This document shows positions 1-9,172 of a stretch of DNA of 34,742 nt, in pieces. The notes beneath the pieces were generated by a model that was given only the letters and a program-made list of their open reading frames with translations, did not search any database and was not told the DNA's origin. How positions within the stretch are numbered: position 1 is the first letter of the stretch; each line of letters begins with the position of its first letter. The stretch is from Candidatus Choladousia intestinipullorum. GTDB lineage: Bacteria > Bacillota > Clostridia > Lachnospirales > Lachnospiraceae. The stretch covers positions 1 to 34,742 of the forward strand of contig DVHT01000005.1 of NCBI GenBank assembly GCA_018711885.1. The letters are read 5' to 3'. Position numbers and translations under genes: made by a program.

Positions 1-27
1 AAAATATTTGTATGGAGGGCGACTAAG

Positions 28-855
28 ATGATGAGTAAAACAAAGAAAATATTCTTGACGTTGCTGCTTACGTGTTCAGTGGTAGCACTGGCGTCTGGCT
101 GTGACAGATTGAAAAAGGAGCCTGAGACAGAATCCGAGACACAGACTGAACGAGTGACAGAAGCTCCGACAGAATCCGAGACACAGACAGAGTCCGAGAC
201 GCAGACGGAACCGCCGACAGAATCTGAGACACAGACGGAGTCCGAGACACAGCCGAGAGAGCTGACAGTAGAGGAAGAGCTGGCGCAGGAGACAGAACTC
301 GGCGCGATTCGTACCGTATATGCGGCGGATGATATCAATGTGCGCACCCAGCCGGGAACAGGCGAGACCAGCGAAATTTTTGACAGTTTTGATCAGGGTG
401 AGACGATCCGCGTAGTCGGCGAGACGCCGAACTGGTACGTAGTGGATCTTGATGATTATGAGGAAAACGGATATGTGTCAAAGCAGTTCGTATCCGATCA
501 GGAAGTAGCTCCAAAGACTGAGGAGGAGCGCGCTCAGCTGGCGGCAGGCGGGGCATCCGAGACAGATCCTGCAAATGCGGCATCAGACGGCACCGACACT
601 GCAGCCGCAGCGAATACAGACGGCACCTCTTCCGTAGATCAGGAGTACGGTGTTCAGACATATGCCGAGTCCTTCCCGGTTCAGGCGACTACGGGCGCAA
701 ATATGCGCAGCACACCGGCCCAGGACGGCGAGATCATCAATACGATCGCATCCGGGACGAGCGTAACGGCCATCGGATACACAGACCGCTGGTACAAGGT
801 AGAGTACAACGGAACAGTCGGCTACGTAAACCAGAATCTCTTTTCAGCTGAATAA
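28..855 (+). CDS. Lipoprotein with acidic T/E/S/Q-rich tether and two SH3-like (SH3b) domains
   Basis: Lipobox LASGC after hydrophobic signal; TESETQTE repeats; two SH3b-like segments (VYAADDINVRTQPGTGE..., VQATTGANMRSTPAQDGE...GYVNQNLF). Confidence 0.85.
   Translation: MMSKTKKIFLTLLLTCSVVALASGCDRLKKEPETESETQTERVTEAPTESETQTESETQTEPPTESETQTESETQPRELTVEEELAQETELGAIRTVYAADDINVRTQPGTGETSEIFDSFDQGETIRVVGETPNWYVVDLDDYEENGYVSKQFVSDQEVAPKTEEERAQLAAGGASETDPANAASDGTDTAAAANTDGTSSVDQEYGVQTYAESFPVQATTGANMRSTPAQDGEIINTIASGTSVTAIGYTDRWYKVEYNGTVGYVNQNLFSAE
118..260 (+). repeat. Degenerate in-frame repeat encoding (T)ESETQTE
   Basis: Repeated ACAGAATCCGAGACACAGAC(A/G)GA-type units in the coding sequence. 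Confidence 0.85.
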
Positions 856-878
856 AAACCGGAAAATGATTTCCTTAC

Positions 879-919
879 GCAGGGCGGTATAGCAAAACGG
901 CTATGCCGCCCTGCTTTTC
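879..919 (+). terminator. Rho-independent terminator after the SH3 lipoprotein
   Basis: GCAGGGCGGTATAGC-aaaacg-GCTATGCCGCCCTGC followed by TTTTCT. Confidence 0.8.
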
Positions 920-988
920 TATCAGTCAGTTTGGGACACAGAGAATGGAGGTTTGCTTCTTATGACAGGTATAAAAAAGGAGGACTGT

Positions 989-1867
989 ATGAGTCGATTG
1001 AATATTGCGCTGCTTCAGATCCGGCCGGGAGACTGCACGGAGCAGAATCTTGAGATCGGGATCAGAGGCTGCAGGAAAGCAAAAGAACTGGGCGCGGATC
1101 TTGTGCTGTTCCCTGAAATGTGGAGCAACGGATATAAGATACATAACAGACCGTCAGAGGAGTGGATACAGGAGGCGCTTCCGGCGGACGGTGCATTTGT
1201 CAAATCATTTCAAAACGCGGCGAAAGAGTTGGAGATGGCGATTGGGGTCACTTTTCTGGAGCGCTGTGGAAGCGGACCGAAAAATACCCTGCTATTATTC
1301 GACTGCCATGGCAGACAGGCTTTGAAATATTCGAAAATCCACACCTGTGATTTTGACGCAGAGAAACATCTGACGCCGGGCGGGGATTTCTATGTGACAG
1401 ATTTGGATACTGCTTCCGGCACTGTGAAAATCGGCGCAATGATCTGCTATGACCGCGAGTATCCGGAGAGTGCGAGGATCCTGATGCTGAAAGGCGCGGA
1501 AATCATACTGGTCCCGAATGCCTGCCCGATGGAAGTGAACCGACTGTCTCAGCTCAGAGGACGGGCTTTTGAAAACATGGTTTGTATTGCCACGTGCAAT
1601 TATCCGGAAGGGTTCGGGGGCTGTAACGGACATTCCACAGTATTTGACGGAATGGCGTTCAAAGAAGACGGGGATTCCTGCGATATGTGCATATTAGAAG
1701 CGCCGGAGGCGGAAGGAATCTACCTGACAGAACTTGATCTTTCAAAGCTGCGGCAGTACCGTGAGCAGGAAACGCTCGGAAATGCGTACCGTCATCCGAA
1801 AAAATATGGAGAACTCGTCTCTGCGCGGCGTGTGTATCCGTTTATCAGAGAAGATTACAGAGAGTAG
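989..1867 (+). CDS. Carbon-nitrogen hydrolase (nitrilase superfamily)
   Basis: Putative E-K-C triad in FPEMW, KIHTCDF and GAMICYDREYPE; RBS AAAAGGAGG before ATG 989. Confidence 0.88.
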   Translation: MSRLNIALLQIRPGDCTEQNLEIGIRGCRKAKELGADLVLFPEMWSNGYKIHNRPSEEWIQEALPADGAFVKSFQNAAKELEMAIGVTFLERCGSGPKNTLLLFDCHGRQALKYSKIHTCDFDAEKHLTPGGDFYVTDLDTASGTVKIGAMICYDREYPESARILMLKGAEIILVPNACPMEVNRLSQLRGRAFENMVCIATCNYPEGFGGCNGHSTVFDGMAFKEDGDSCDMCILEAPEAEGIYLTELDLSKLRQYREQETLGNAYRHPKKYGELVSARRVYPFIREDYRE

Positions 1868-1934
1868 GAGAGAAGTCTTGTCGGTCTTCTTACGATCTTC
1901 AGAAAAACATAAGATATGAAAGGGGCCTGCTGCA

Positions 1935-1963
1935 TTGACATCTGCTTAGAGGTACTGTATAAA
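1935..1963 (+). promoter_or_regulatory. Sigma-A-like promoter of the GntR-ABC operon
   Basis: TTGACA (1935-1940), 17 bp spacer, TATAAA (1958-1963). Confidence 0.7.
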
Positions 1964-1965
1964 AT

Positions 1966-1992
1966 AAGTGTACTAACAATAATAGTACACTT
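1966..1992. promoter_or_regulatory. Perfect inverted repeat, likely GntR/YtrA operator
   Basis: AAGTGTACT-N9-AGTACACTT directly downstream of the -10. Confidence 0.7.
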
Positions 1993-2065
1993 GGACTGGC
2001 ATCTGAGGGAATACGGACAAAATGAGATGAAATACTGTCCATAGAGGGCAAAGACGGGAGGAACT

Positions 2066-2446
2066 ATGATTGGAATTGATTTACAGAACCGCAGACCTAT
2101 CTATGAACAGGTAGTAGAACGGTTCGAGACATTGATCGTAAACGGTGTTTTGGAGCCGGACAGTCAGATGCCGTCTGTCCGTTCGCTCGCGATGGAGCTT
2201 TCGATCAATCCGAATACCATACAGAAGGCGTACAGTGTGCTGGAGCAGGAAGGTTATATTTATCCGGTAAAAGGCCGCGGGAATTTTGTGTCGGGAAATC
2301 AGGGATTGAAAATGAAAAAGCAGGAGAGTGTATTTGCCGCATTGAAAGATCTGGTGGAGAAAGGGCTGGAACTTGATATCGGCTGTGAGACATTCGTTGA
2401 GCGGGTGAGGAAGTGTTACCAAGAGGGAGGAGAACGCAGGACATGA
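2066..2446 (+). CDS. GntR family regulator, YtrA-like
   Basis: MIGIDLQNRRPIYEQVVERFETLIVNG...MPSVRSLAMELSINPNTIQKAYSVLEQEGYIYPVKGRGNFV winged HTH with short C-terminus. Confidence 0.92.
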   Translation: MIGIDLQNRRPIYEQVVERFETLIVNGVLEPDSQMPSVRSLAMELSINPNTIQKAYSVLEQEGYIYPVKGRGNFVSGNQGLKMKKQESVFAALKDLVEKGLELDIGCETFVERVRKCYQEGGERRT

Positions 2447-3345
2447 TAAAGATTGAAGATGTTTCAAAAAAGTTCGATGATATTATGGCGCTGGATCATG
2501 TGAGTGCGCAGATCAATGAGAAAAGTATATTCGGTCTGGTGGGGACGAACGGCGCCGGGAAAAGTACGCTGCTGCGCGTGATGTCGGGCGTGCTGAAACC
2601 GGAGAGCGGCCGTGTGCTGATTGACGAAATGCCGGTGTGGGAAAATCCGCAGGCAAAGGAGCGGCTCTGTTTTTTGGCGGATACGGCATGGTTTTTCCCG
2701 AATTCCACTCCGGAAATGATGCGGGATTATTATAAGATCGTCTATCCGGAATTTATGAGTGGCCGGTTCGACGATCTGCTTGCCAAGTTTGACCTGGATC
2801 CCAAGCGAAAGCTGGCGACATTTTCCAAAGGGATGAAGAAGCAGGTCTCCGTACTGCTGGGGATCTGCGCAAATACACAGTATCTGTTCTGTGACGAGAC
2901 GTTTGACGGTCTGGATCCCGTCATGCGGCAGACGGTAAAGAGCCTTTTTGCGGCGGAGATCATGAACCGGAAGTTTACTCCGGTCATCGCTTCTCACAGT
3001 CTGAGAGAGATTGAAGATATCTGCGATCATATCGGTCTTCTGCACAAAGGCGGGATCCTTTTTGCAAAAGATCTGGATGAAATGAAGCTTGGCATCCATA
3101 AAATACAGTGTGTGATCACAGACCACGAGGCGGAAAAACGGCTGTTTGAAGAACTGGAAGTATTAAAACAGGAAAAACGCGGTTCGCTTCTGACGGTGAT
3201 CGCCCGCGGCAGTTATGACGAAGTGCTGGGGCGAATTGAGGAGAAACAGCCTCTGTTCTACGAGATACTGCCTCTGACACTAGAAGAAATCTTCATCAGC
3301 GAAACGGAGGTAGTCGGATATGATATCAAAAATCTCATTTTCTAA
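2443..3345 (+). CDS. ABC transporter ATP-binding protein
   Basis: Walker A GTNGAGKST; FSKGMKKQ signature; Walker B-like LFCDETFDGLD; overlaps the preceding stop; the ORF start at 2413 is an upstream extension. Confidence 0.9.
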   Translation: MIKIEDVSKKFDDIMALDHVSAQINEKSIFGLVGTNGAGKSTLLRVMSGVLKPESGRVLIDEMPVWENPQAKERLCFLADTAWFFPNSTPEMMRDYYKIVYPEFMSGRFDDLLAKFDLDPKRKLATFSKGMKKQVSVLLGICANTQYLFCDETFDGLDPVMRQTVKSLFAAEIMNRKFTPVIASHSLREIEDICDHIGLLHKGGILFAKDLDEMKLGIHKIQCVITDHEAEKRLFEELEVLKQEKRGSLLTVIARGSYDEVLGRIEEKQPLFYEILPLTLEEIFISETEVVGYDIKNLIF

Positions 3346-5119
3346 ACTGGTACGTGATGAAATGCGCAAACTGAACTGGCTTCTGGCAGTCCAGCTTCTC
3401 GTATTCGGACTGCTGATCCCGTTCCGGATCCTCGTTGTAATGGCGGTGAAGCGTCCGGACCTTTTTATGGAAAAGGTGGACCGGCTCCGGATCTTTCGTG
3501 AAAATATCGGACTGGGACATACAGAGAATACTGTATTTATCCTGGCCGCAGGAATTATCTGTGCCGTATGCGCGTTTTCCTACGTGCATTCTTCTGTCAA
3601 ACTTGATTTCCTTCACAGTTTGCCGCTGAAGAGGGAGCGGCTGTTTGCCGCTAAATACCTGAGCAGTGTCCTGACCTTTGTCACAGCTTATCTTGCGAGC
3701 CAGGCGTTGGCGCTGGTGATCGGCGCGGTATACGGAGTCTGCTCGTTTTCCGTTGTGCTGGAGGTGGCGGCAGCTTCTCTGGAGGGGATTCTCTGCTTCC
3801 TCTGCAGCTATTCCGGCGCGCTGCTGGCCGTGATGCTGACGGGAAAGATGCTCACCACCATATTGACGATGGGAGTGATTGCCGGGTACATACCGTTTAT
3901 CTGGCTGCTTGTGGTCTCATTTCAGGATGTATTTTATATTACGTCCATAACCAACAGGAATTCGGCGGAAGGATCCGAACTTCTGGCCTGCTCTTCGCCG
4001 TGGGCGTTTGCCCTGTCGGGGTACAGAGGAACCGGTACGGCCAGATACGGGCAGACGGGACCGTGGCCGGAGGCGGCGCAGCTCTGCCAGCTTCTGGCGG
4101 TAGCGGCAGTGTTTACGCTGGCCGCACTTCTGATCTACCGTGTCCGCCAGACAGAAACAGCAGGGAAGGCAATCGCATTTCCGAAGATGGAAGGAGCCGT
4201 AAAACTGCTTCTGACGGTTCCTTCCGCTCTGCTTGCGGCGATGGTTGCTCATACAAGTTTTATTTCGCCGTTTTGGGAGCTGTTTTTTATCTTCTTTTTC
4301 GGAGTGCTCGGATGTGTGATCATGGAATTTATTTACCGGTGGGATATCCGTCTGGTACTCTCGCATAAATCGCATATGGCAGTTACGGTGGCCGCTGCGG
4401 CCGCAATCTTCTTTGCAGTCCGCTTCGATGTAACGGGATATAATTCCTATCTGCCAAAGCAGGACGAGATTGCTGCGATGGCGGTGGACGAATCTTACTT
4501 CCTTCTGGACGGGAGTGAAGAGTCCGAGGAGGGGAATTTCCCCAACCAGAAGAGACTGGATTCTCTGGAGACAGAAAATTTTGCACCTATTTATGAGATG
4601 GCGGTCAACGGGATCTCAAATGTGGGAGAGGAAGACTGGGAAAAACAGGTGGCGTATGCAGAATTCAAATACCGTTTAAAAGACGGGAAAGAAATCTACC
4701 GGAGGTACTGGGTCGACCAGGACGTATTCGATGAACAAATGGAAAAGCTGCAGCAGGATGAAACGTTCCACGAGCTTTATTATCCGATCCTCACCTGGGA
4801 AGACACAGACTTCATCGATCATATGGAATTCACGAGTACGGGAATGGAAATAGAGGCATCTGAGACTGCGGATGTGGAGGAAGCGGCCTCCTACGCAGAC
4901 TATATCCTGGTCATGGGAGAAGACATCGACCGCGTTGTCAGCGCATACCGCGAGGACTTAAAAGCGCTTTCGTATACGCAGCTTGCGGCAGGAGAAGGCG
5001 GAGGCAGCCTGGCAGTATGGGGAAAATCAGACAGCGGCGTAGACTATTATCCTGTTACTGCGGAATGTGAAAATACGATAGAAGCGCTCAGGCAGATCCA
5101 TGAAAAACAGGGCGGTTAA
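3320..5119 (+). CDS. ABC transporter permease with large C-terminal extracytoplasmic domain
   Basis: Multiple hydrophobic segments followed by a long acidic soluble region; overlaps the ATPase gene. Confidence 0.78.
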   Translation: MISKISFSKLVRDEMRKLNWLLAVQLLVFGLLIPFRILVVMAVKRPDLFMEKVDRLRIFRENIGLGHTENTVFILAAGIICAVCAFSYVHSSVKLDFLHSLPLKRERLFAAKYLSSVLTFVTAYLASQALALVIGAVYGVCSFSVVLEVAAASLEGILCFLCSYSGALLAVMLTGKMLTTILTMGVIAGYIPFIWLLVVSFQDVFYITSITNRNSAEGSELLACSSPWAFALSGYRGTGTARYGQTGPWPEAAQLCQLLAVAAVFTLAALLIYRVRQTETAGKAIAFPKMEGAVKLLLTVPSALLAAMVAHTSFISPFWELFFIFFFGVLGCVIMEFIYRWDIRLVLSHKSHMAVTVAAAAAIFFAVRFDVTGYNSYLPKQDEIAAMAVDESYFLLDGSEESEEGNFPNQKRLDSLETENFAPIYEMAVNGISNVGEEDWEKQVAYAEFKYRLKDGKEIYRRYWVDQDVFDEQMEKLQQDETFHELYYPILTWEDTDFIDHMEFTSTGMEIEASETADVEEAASYADYILVMGEDIDRVVSAYREDLKALSYTQLAAGEGGGSLAVWGKSDSGVDYYPVTAECENTIEALRQIHEKQGG

Positions 5120-5133
5120 ACTGATACAAGAGG

Positions 5134-5167
5134 AAAAAGCAGCCGGAAATGTCCGGTTGCTTTTTTT
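5134..5167 (+). terminator. Rho-independent terminator
   Basis: AAAAAGCAGCCGGAAATGTCCGGTTGCTTTTTTT. Confidence 0.85.
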
Positions 5168-5242
5168 GGGATTTTGCATATAATCGTACTTAGACACAAT
5201 TCGGAATAACAGGATCCCAAGATCCGGAAAGAAGGCGCATGT

Positions 5243-6121
5243 ATGTTTGGAGAATGCCATATGCATATTTTAATGGATGCGCAGAATTACCGGCGCGCCG
5301 TACAGCTTCATGCGGACGGTGTACAGGACGATGACATCCGCAAAAAATTCAGGCAGTATCAGGAAAAAGAAATTACGTTTCTGCGTGATGGAGGAGACGG
5401 GCTCGGGGTGTCTGCGCGTGCTGCACAGATCGCGCCGGAATACGGGATCACATACCGGACGCCGCTGTTTGCGATCCATAAAAAAGGGCATTACGGGGAG
5501 ATCGTGGGTCATGGGTTTTCTGACTGGAAAGAGTACCGGCATCTGGTACAGAAGGTCAGAGAGGAAGGCGGAGATTTTATCAAGGTCATGTTTTCGGGGA
5601 TCATGGATTTTGACAGGGAGGGGGCGCTGACAGAACCCTCGCTTCCGGCGGAGGAGATCCGCGAAATGATACATATTGCACATGAGGAAGGATTTGCTGT
5701 TATGGCGCATGTAAACGGTGCGGATGCGGTGCGTGCGGCCGTCTGCGCCGGTGTTGATTCTGTCGAGCACGGAAATTTTGTGGATGAGGACTGCCTTCAG
5801 GCCATGGCGGACAGCCGCACGGTCTGGGTGCCGACCTATGTGACGATCACGAATCTGATCGGGAGCGGACGGTTCGCGGACGAGCCGCTTTTGCGCCTGA
5901 AAAAACGGCAGGGGGAAGCTGTGCGCCGCGGATTTGAGCTGGGCGTGAAGATTGCAGCAGGGAGCGACGCCGGGGCATACCGTGTTCCGCACGGGCAGGG
6001 ACTCCTGGATGAATACCGGGAATTTTGCCGGCTGACGGAAGATTTCCTGGCACCGTCTGAGCTGGATGCCAGACTGTCGCTTGCGGAGACACAGATACGG
6101 AATACCTTTGAGCGTGGATAA
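5243..6121 (+). CDS. Amidohydrolase family protein
   Basis: N-terminal HMH; FIKVMFSG; MAHVNGADAVRAAVCAGVDSVEHG; AAGSDAG metal-site motifs. Confidence 0.85.
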   Translation: MFGECHMHILMDAQNYRRAVQLHADGVQDDDIRKKFRQYQEKEITFLRDGGDGLGVSARAAQIAPEYGITYRTPLFAIHKKGHYGEIVGHGFSDWKEYRHLVQKVREEGGDFIKVMFSGIMDFDREGALTEPSLPAEEIREMIHIAHEEGFAVMAHVNGADAVRAAVCAGVDSVEHGNFVDEDCLQAMADSRTVWVPTYVTITNLIGSGRFADEPLLRLKKRQGEAVRRGFELGVKIAAGSDAGAYRVPHGQGLLDEYREFCRLTEDFLAPSELDARLSLAETQIRNTFERG

Positions 6122-6175
6122 AGATGCGGCACGGATGTGCCGGATGGCAGAAGGCAGGAAGTAAGAGGGAGGAAT

Positions 6176-7594
6176 ATGGACTGGAAGACATTGCTTTCAC
6201 CCGTGCGCGTGCGGACTGCAGCGACGCGTTCCGGGAGCGGCAGAGATTTGAGAAGTGAATTTGAGAAAGATTACCACCGGATCATCGGGAGCGCATCGTT
6301 TCGAAGGCTTCAGGATAAGACGCAGGTATTTCCGCTTGATAAAAGCGATTTTATCCGGACGAGGCTGACGCATTCCATGGAAGTTTCTTCGATCGCAAAA
6401 TCGCTGGGCCAGAATATCAGCCAGGATATCCTGCAGAACGGGCGTGATCCGGAGTTTGACTGGCAGATGAAAGAGGATATCTGCAATATCCTCCAGTGCG
6501 CCGGGTTGATCCACGACATCGGGAATCCGCCGTTCGGCCATTTTGGAGAGTCGGCGATCCGCGAATGGTTCCGGGAAAATCTTCCGAAACTGAAATTCCA
6601 GGGCGAGCCGGTGACGAAGCTTCTGTCAAAACAGATGCTTGCGGATTTTTATAATTTTGAGGGGAACGCACAGGCGCTCCGCCTGATCGCAAAGCTCCAT
6701 TTTCTGGTCGATGAGCACGGGATGAACCTGACGTATGCGCTCCTGAATACGATCGTCAAATATCCGGTGCCTTCTACGCAGATGAATCCGCACAGCGGAG
6801 ATATTAAGGATAAAAAGATGGGATTTTTCTTTGCGGAGCAGGAGCTGTACCAGAAGATCGCGAAGGAGACGGGCACACTGGGGCTGCGTCATCCGCTGAC
6901 GTTTATTCTGGAGGCGGCGGACGATATTGCGTATAAGACAGCCGATATTGAAGATGCATTTAAGAAGGGATGCATTTCCTACCATACACTTCTGAAGGAG
7001 CTGGAAAGATACGAACAGACGGCTTCGCAGCGCGAAAAAGAGTATTTTAATGCGGCGGGAGTCCTGAGGGACAAATATGCGGCGGCCGGGAAACGCCGTA
7101 TCGCAGACCGGGAAGAATATGCGGTGCAGAATTTCCTTGTGCGGGTGCAGGGAATGCTGATTGCCTGCGCTACATACGGATTTATCAATCATTATGATCA
7201 GATCATGCAGGGAACGTACAAATACGATCTGTTTGAGTTCACGTATGCGCGCGGGCTGATGAAGCTGCTCGGGGATATCGCGTACCGGTATGTATTCATT
7301 ACGAATCCGATCTTCAAACTGGAAGTAGCGGCAGATACGGTGCTGCGGTCGCATCTCGACCGGTTTGTGGCTGCCGCGCTCTATTACGATACACAGGTTC
7401 CGCAGCGCGATGTGGAAGAAAAGCTCATCGCGCTTATTTCGGAAAATTACAAGCAGGCGTACCATGCCTGCGCAGCCGGGAAGAGCGAGGAGGAACGGCT
7501 CTATCTGCGCCTTCTTCTGGTAACGGACTATGTCTGCGGGATGACGGACAGCTACGCAAAAAGCCTGTATCAGGAGCTGAACGGCATCGTATAG
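6176..7594 (+). CDS. dgt: Deoxyguanosinetriphosphate triphosphohydrolase-like HD protein
   Basis: DYHRIIGSASFRRLQDKTQVFPL, TRLTHSMEVSSIAKSLG, LIHDIGNPPFGHFGE, HPLTFILEAADDIAY. Confidence 0.9.
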   Translation: MDWKTLLSPVRVRTAATRSGSGRDLRSEFEKDYHRIIGSASFRRLQDKTQVFPLDKSDFIRTRLTHSMEVSSIAKSLGQNISQDILQNGRDPEFDWQMKEDICNILQCAGLIHDIGNPPFGHFGESAIREWFRENLPKLKFQGEPVTKLLSKQMLADFYNFEGNAQALRLIAKLHFLVDEHGMNLTYALLNTIVKYPVPSTQMNPHSGDIKDKKMGFFFAEQELYQKIAKETGTLGLRHPLTFILEAADDIAYKTADIEDAFKKGCISYHTLLKELERYEQTASQREKEYFNAAGVLRDKYAAAGKRRIADREEYAVQNFLVRVQGMLIACATYGFINHYDQIMQGTYKYDLFEFTYARGLMKLLGDIAYRYVFITNPIFKLEVAADTVLRSHLDRFVAAALYYDTQVPQRDVEEKLIALISENYKQAYHACAAGKSEEERLYLRLLLVTDYVCGMTDSYAKSLYQELNGIV

Positions 7595-7644
7595 GGCGGT
7601 ACGCCCGGCTTAAGAGAATGACAGCGCAAGGAGAGAGAAAAGGA

Positions 7645-9021
7645 ATGGCGGACAAGGTACAGGGCCAGCTGACAGAAGGCCCGATTCTAAAGGTTTTGAC
7701 GAAGCTCGCGCTTCCGATCATGGCATCGTCGCTTCTGGCAACGGCATATAATATAACAGACATGGCATGGATCGGCATGCTGGGGGCAAAGGCAGTTGCC
7801 GGTGTCGGTGTGGGCGGAATGTATGTCTGGCTGTCGCAGGGCCTGGCGTCGCTTGCACGGATGGGCGGGCAGGTAAATGTGGCGCAGGCGCTCGGCAGAG
7901 GCGACCGCGTGCAGGCGGGAAAATTTGCTGCGGCAGCGCTTCAGATGGTCGTGTTTTTCGGCATCGTATTCGGAGCGGTGTGCCTGATCTTTGCGGACCC
8001 GCTGATCGGATTTTTCGGGATAGAAGATGCGCAGACACTGCAGTATGCAAAGGATTATCTTCCGATCACGTGCGGACTGATTGTATTTTCCTATGTAAAT
8101 ATTACGCTGACCGGGCTGTTTACGGCGCAGGGGGATTCTGCCACGCCGCTGCTTGCCAATATGGTCGGGCTGTTGATCAATATGGTCCTGGATCCGGTCC
8201 TGATACTGGGGATAGGGCCTGCGCCGAGGATGGAAGCCGCCGGAGCTGCCGTCGCCACGGTCGGAGCACAGATGGTAGTGACCGGAGTGTTTGCCCTGAA
8301 GATCTTCTGCTCCGGGAGGAGACAGAATGTGCTGCGCAGTACGCCTCTTGCGGGGAGGTTTCAGAAGCGTTATTACACATCCGTATTTAAGATCGGCTGG
8401 CCGACCGCTTTGCAGGGCTCGATCTACTGCATGATCTCTATGGTGCTGACGAGAATGGTTGCGGCGTTCGGGCCGGGCGCGGTGGCGACCCAGAGAGTCG
8501 GCGGACAGATCGAATCCGTTTCGTGGAATACGGCAGACGGGTTTGCGGCGGCACTGAACGCATTCGTCGGACAGAATTTCGGCGCCGGAAAAATGGACCG
8601 GATACGGAAAGGATACAGGATTTCTTTCGCGACGATCGCTGTATGGGGAATCGGCATGACACTCTTATTTGTGCTGTTCCCGGCACAGATCTCACAGGTG
8701 TTTTTCCATGAAGCGGACGTTCTGCCGGTTGCGGAACGATATATGGTCATCGTCGGGTTCTCAGAAGCGTTTATGTGTGTAGAACTGATGGCGATCGGAG
8801 CAATCTCCGGATTCGGGAAGACGAAGCTGTGCAGCGCGATCAGTATCATCCTTACGGGGCTTCGGATTCCGCTCGCACTGCTTCTTGGCAGGACGGGACT
8901 CGGACTGGAGGGCATCTGGTGGGCGCTGACGATCACGAGCATGATGAAAGGAATCTCTCTGCACGTAACGTTCCTGCGCGTGTTAAGAAGAAATTACAAA
9001 AGTGTTAATAATATGCTGTGA
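7645..9021 (+). CDS. MATE family efflux transporter
   Basis: LTEGPILKVLTKLALPIMASSLL...YNITDMAWIG; VNITLTGLFTAQGDSATP; ATQRVGGQIESVSW; FVGQNFGAGK. Confidence 0.92.
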   Translation: MADKVQGQLTEGPILKVLTKLALPIMASSLLATAYNITDMAWIGMLGAKAVAGVGVGGMYVWLSQGLASLARMGGQVNVAQALGRGDRVQAGKFAAAALQMVVFFGIVFGAVCLIFADPLIGFFGIEDAQTLQYAKDYLPITCGLIVFSYVNITLTGLFTAQGDSATPLLANMVGLLINMVLDPVLILGIGPAPRMEAAGAAVATVGAQMVVTGVFALKIFCSGRRQNVLRSTPLAGRFQKRYYTSVFKIGWPTALQGSIYCMISMVLTRMVAAFGPGAVATQRVGGQIESVSWNTADGFAAALNAFVGQNFGAGKMDRIRKGYRISFATIAVWGIGMTLLFVLFPAQISQVFFHEADVLPVAERYMVIVGFSEAFMCVELMAIGAISGFGKTKLCSAISIILTGLRIPLALLLGRTGLGLEGIWWALTITSMMKGISLHVTFLRVLRRNYKSVNNML

Positions 9022-9047
9022 GTGATGAATTATCAGTATGTGACTTG

Positions 9048-9075
9048 CAGGAATCCCGAATGCGTGGTATGATAT
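9048..9075 (+). promoter_or_regulatory. Sigma-A-like promoter upstream of second SH3 lipoprotein
   Basis: TTGCAG-N17-TATGAT. Confidence 0.55.
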
Positions 9076-9172
9076 CAAGGCGGTATTGGTTCAATGCCTT
9101 TTTTGGTGTGCATTACAAAAAAGGAGACGGTCCGCAGGCGGGAGTTATGAGTAATAGAATGGAGGGTGTGAC

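Noticed and set aside
118-260. CRISPR-like array suggested by the repetitive DNA
   Set aside because: Repeats are short, contiguous and in frame, encoding an acidic tether; there are no spacers and no cas genes in the window.
1734-1919. Small + ORF at the end of the nitrilase gene
   Set aside because: Out-of-frame overlap with the nitrilase C-terminus and no motif.
5243-6121. Amidohydrolase as an N-terminally truncated pseudogene
   Set aside because: Starts with the HMH metal motif after a normal start; similar short forms are, from general knowledge, common in this group, and metal-site motifs are intact.
6626-7465. 279-aa minus-strand ORF opposite the dGTPase gene
   Set aside because: Antisense shadow; no RBS or family signature.
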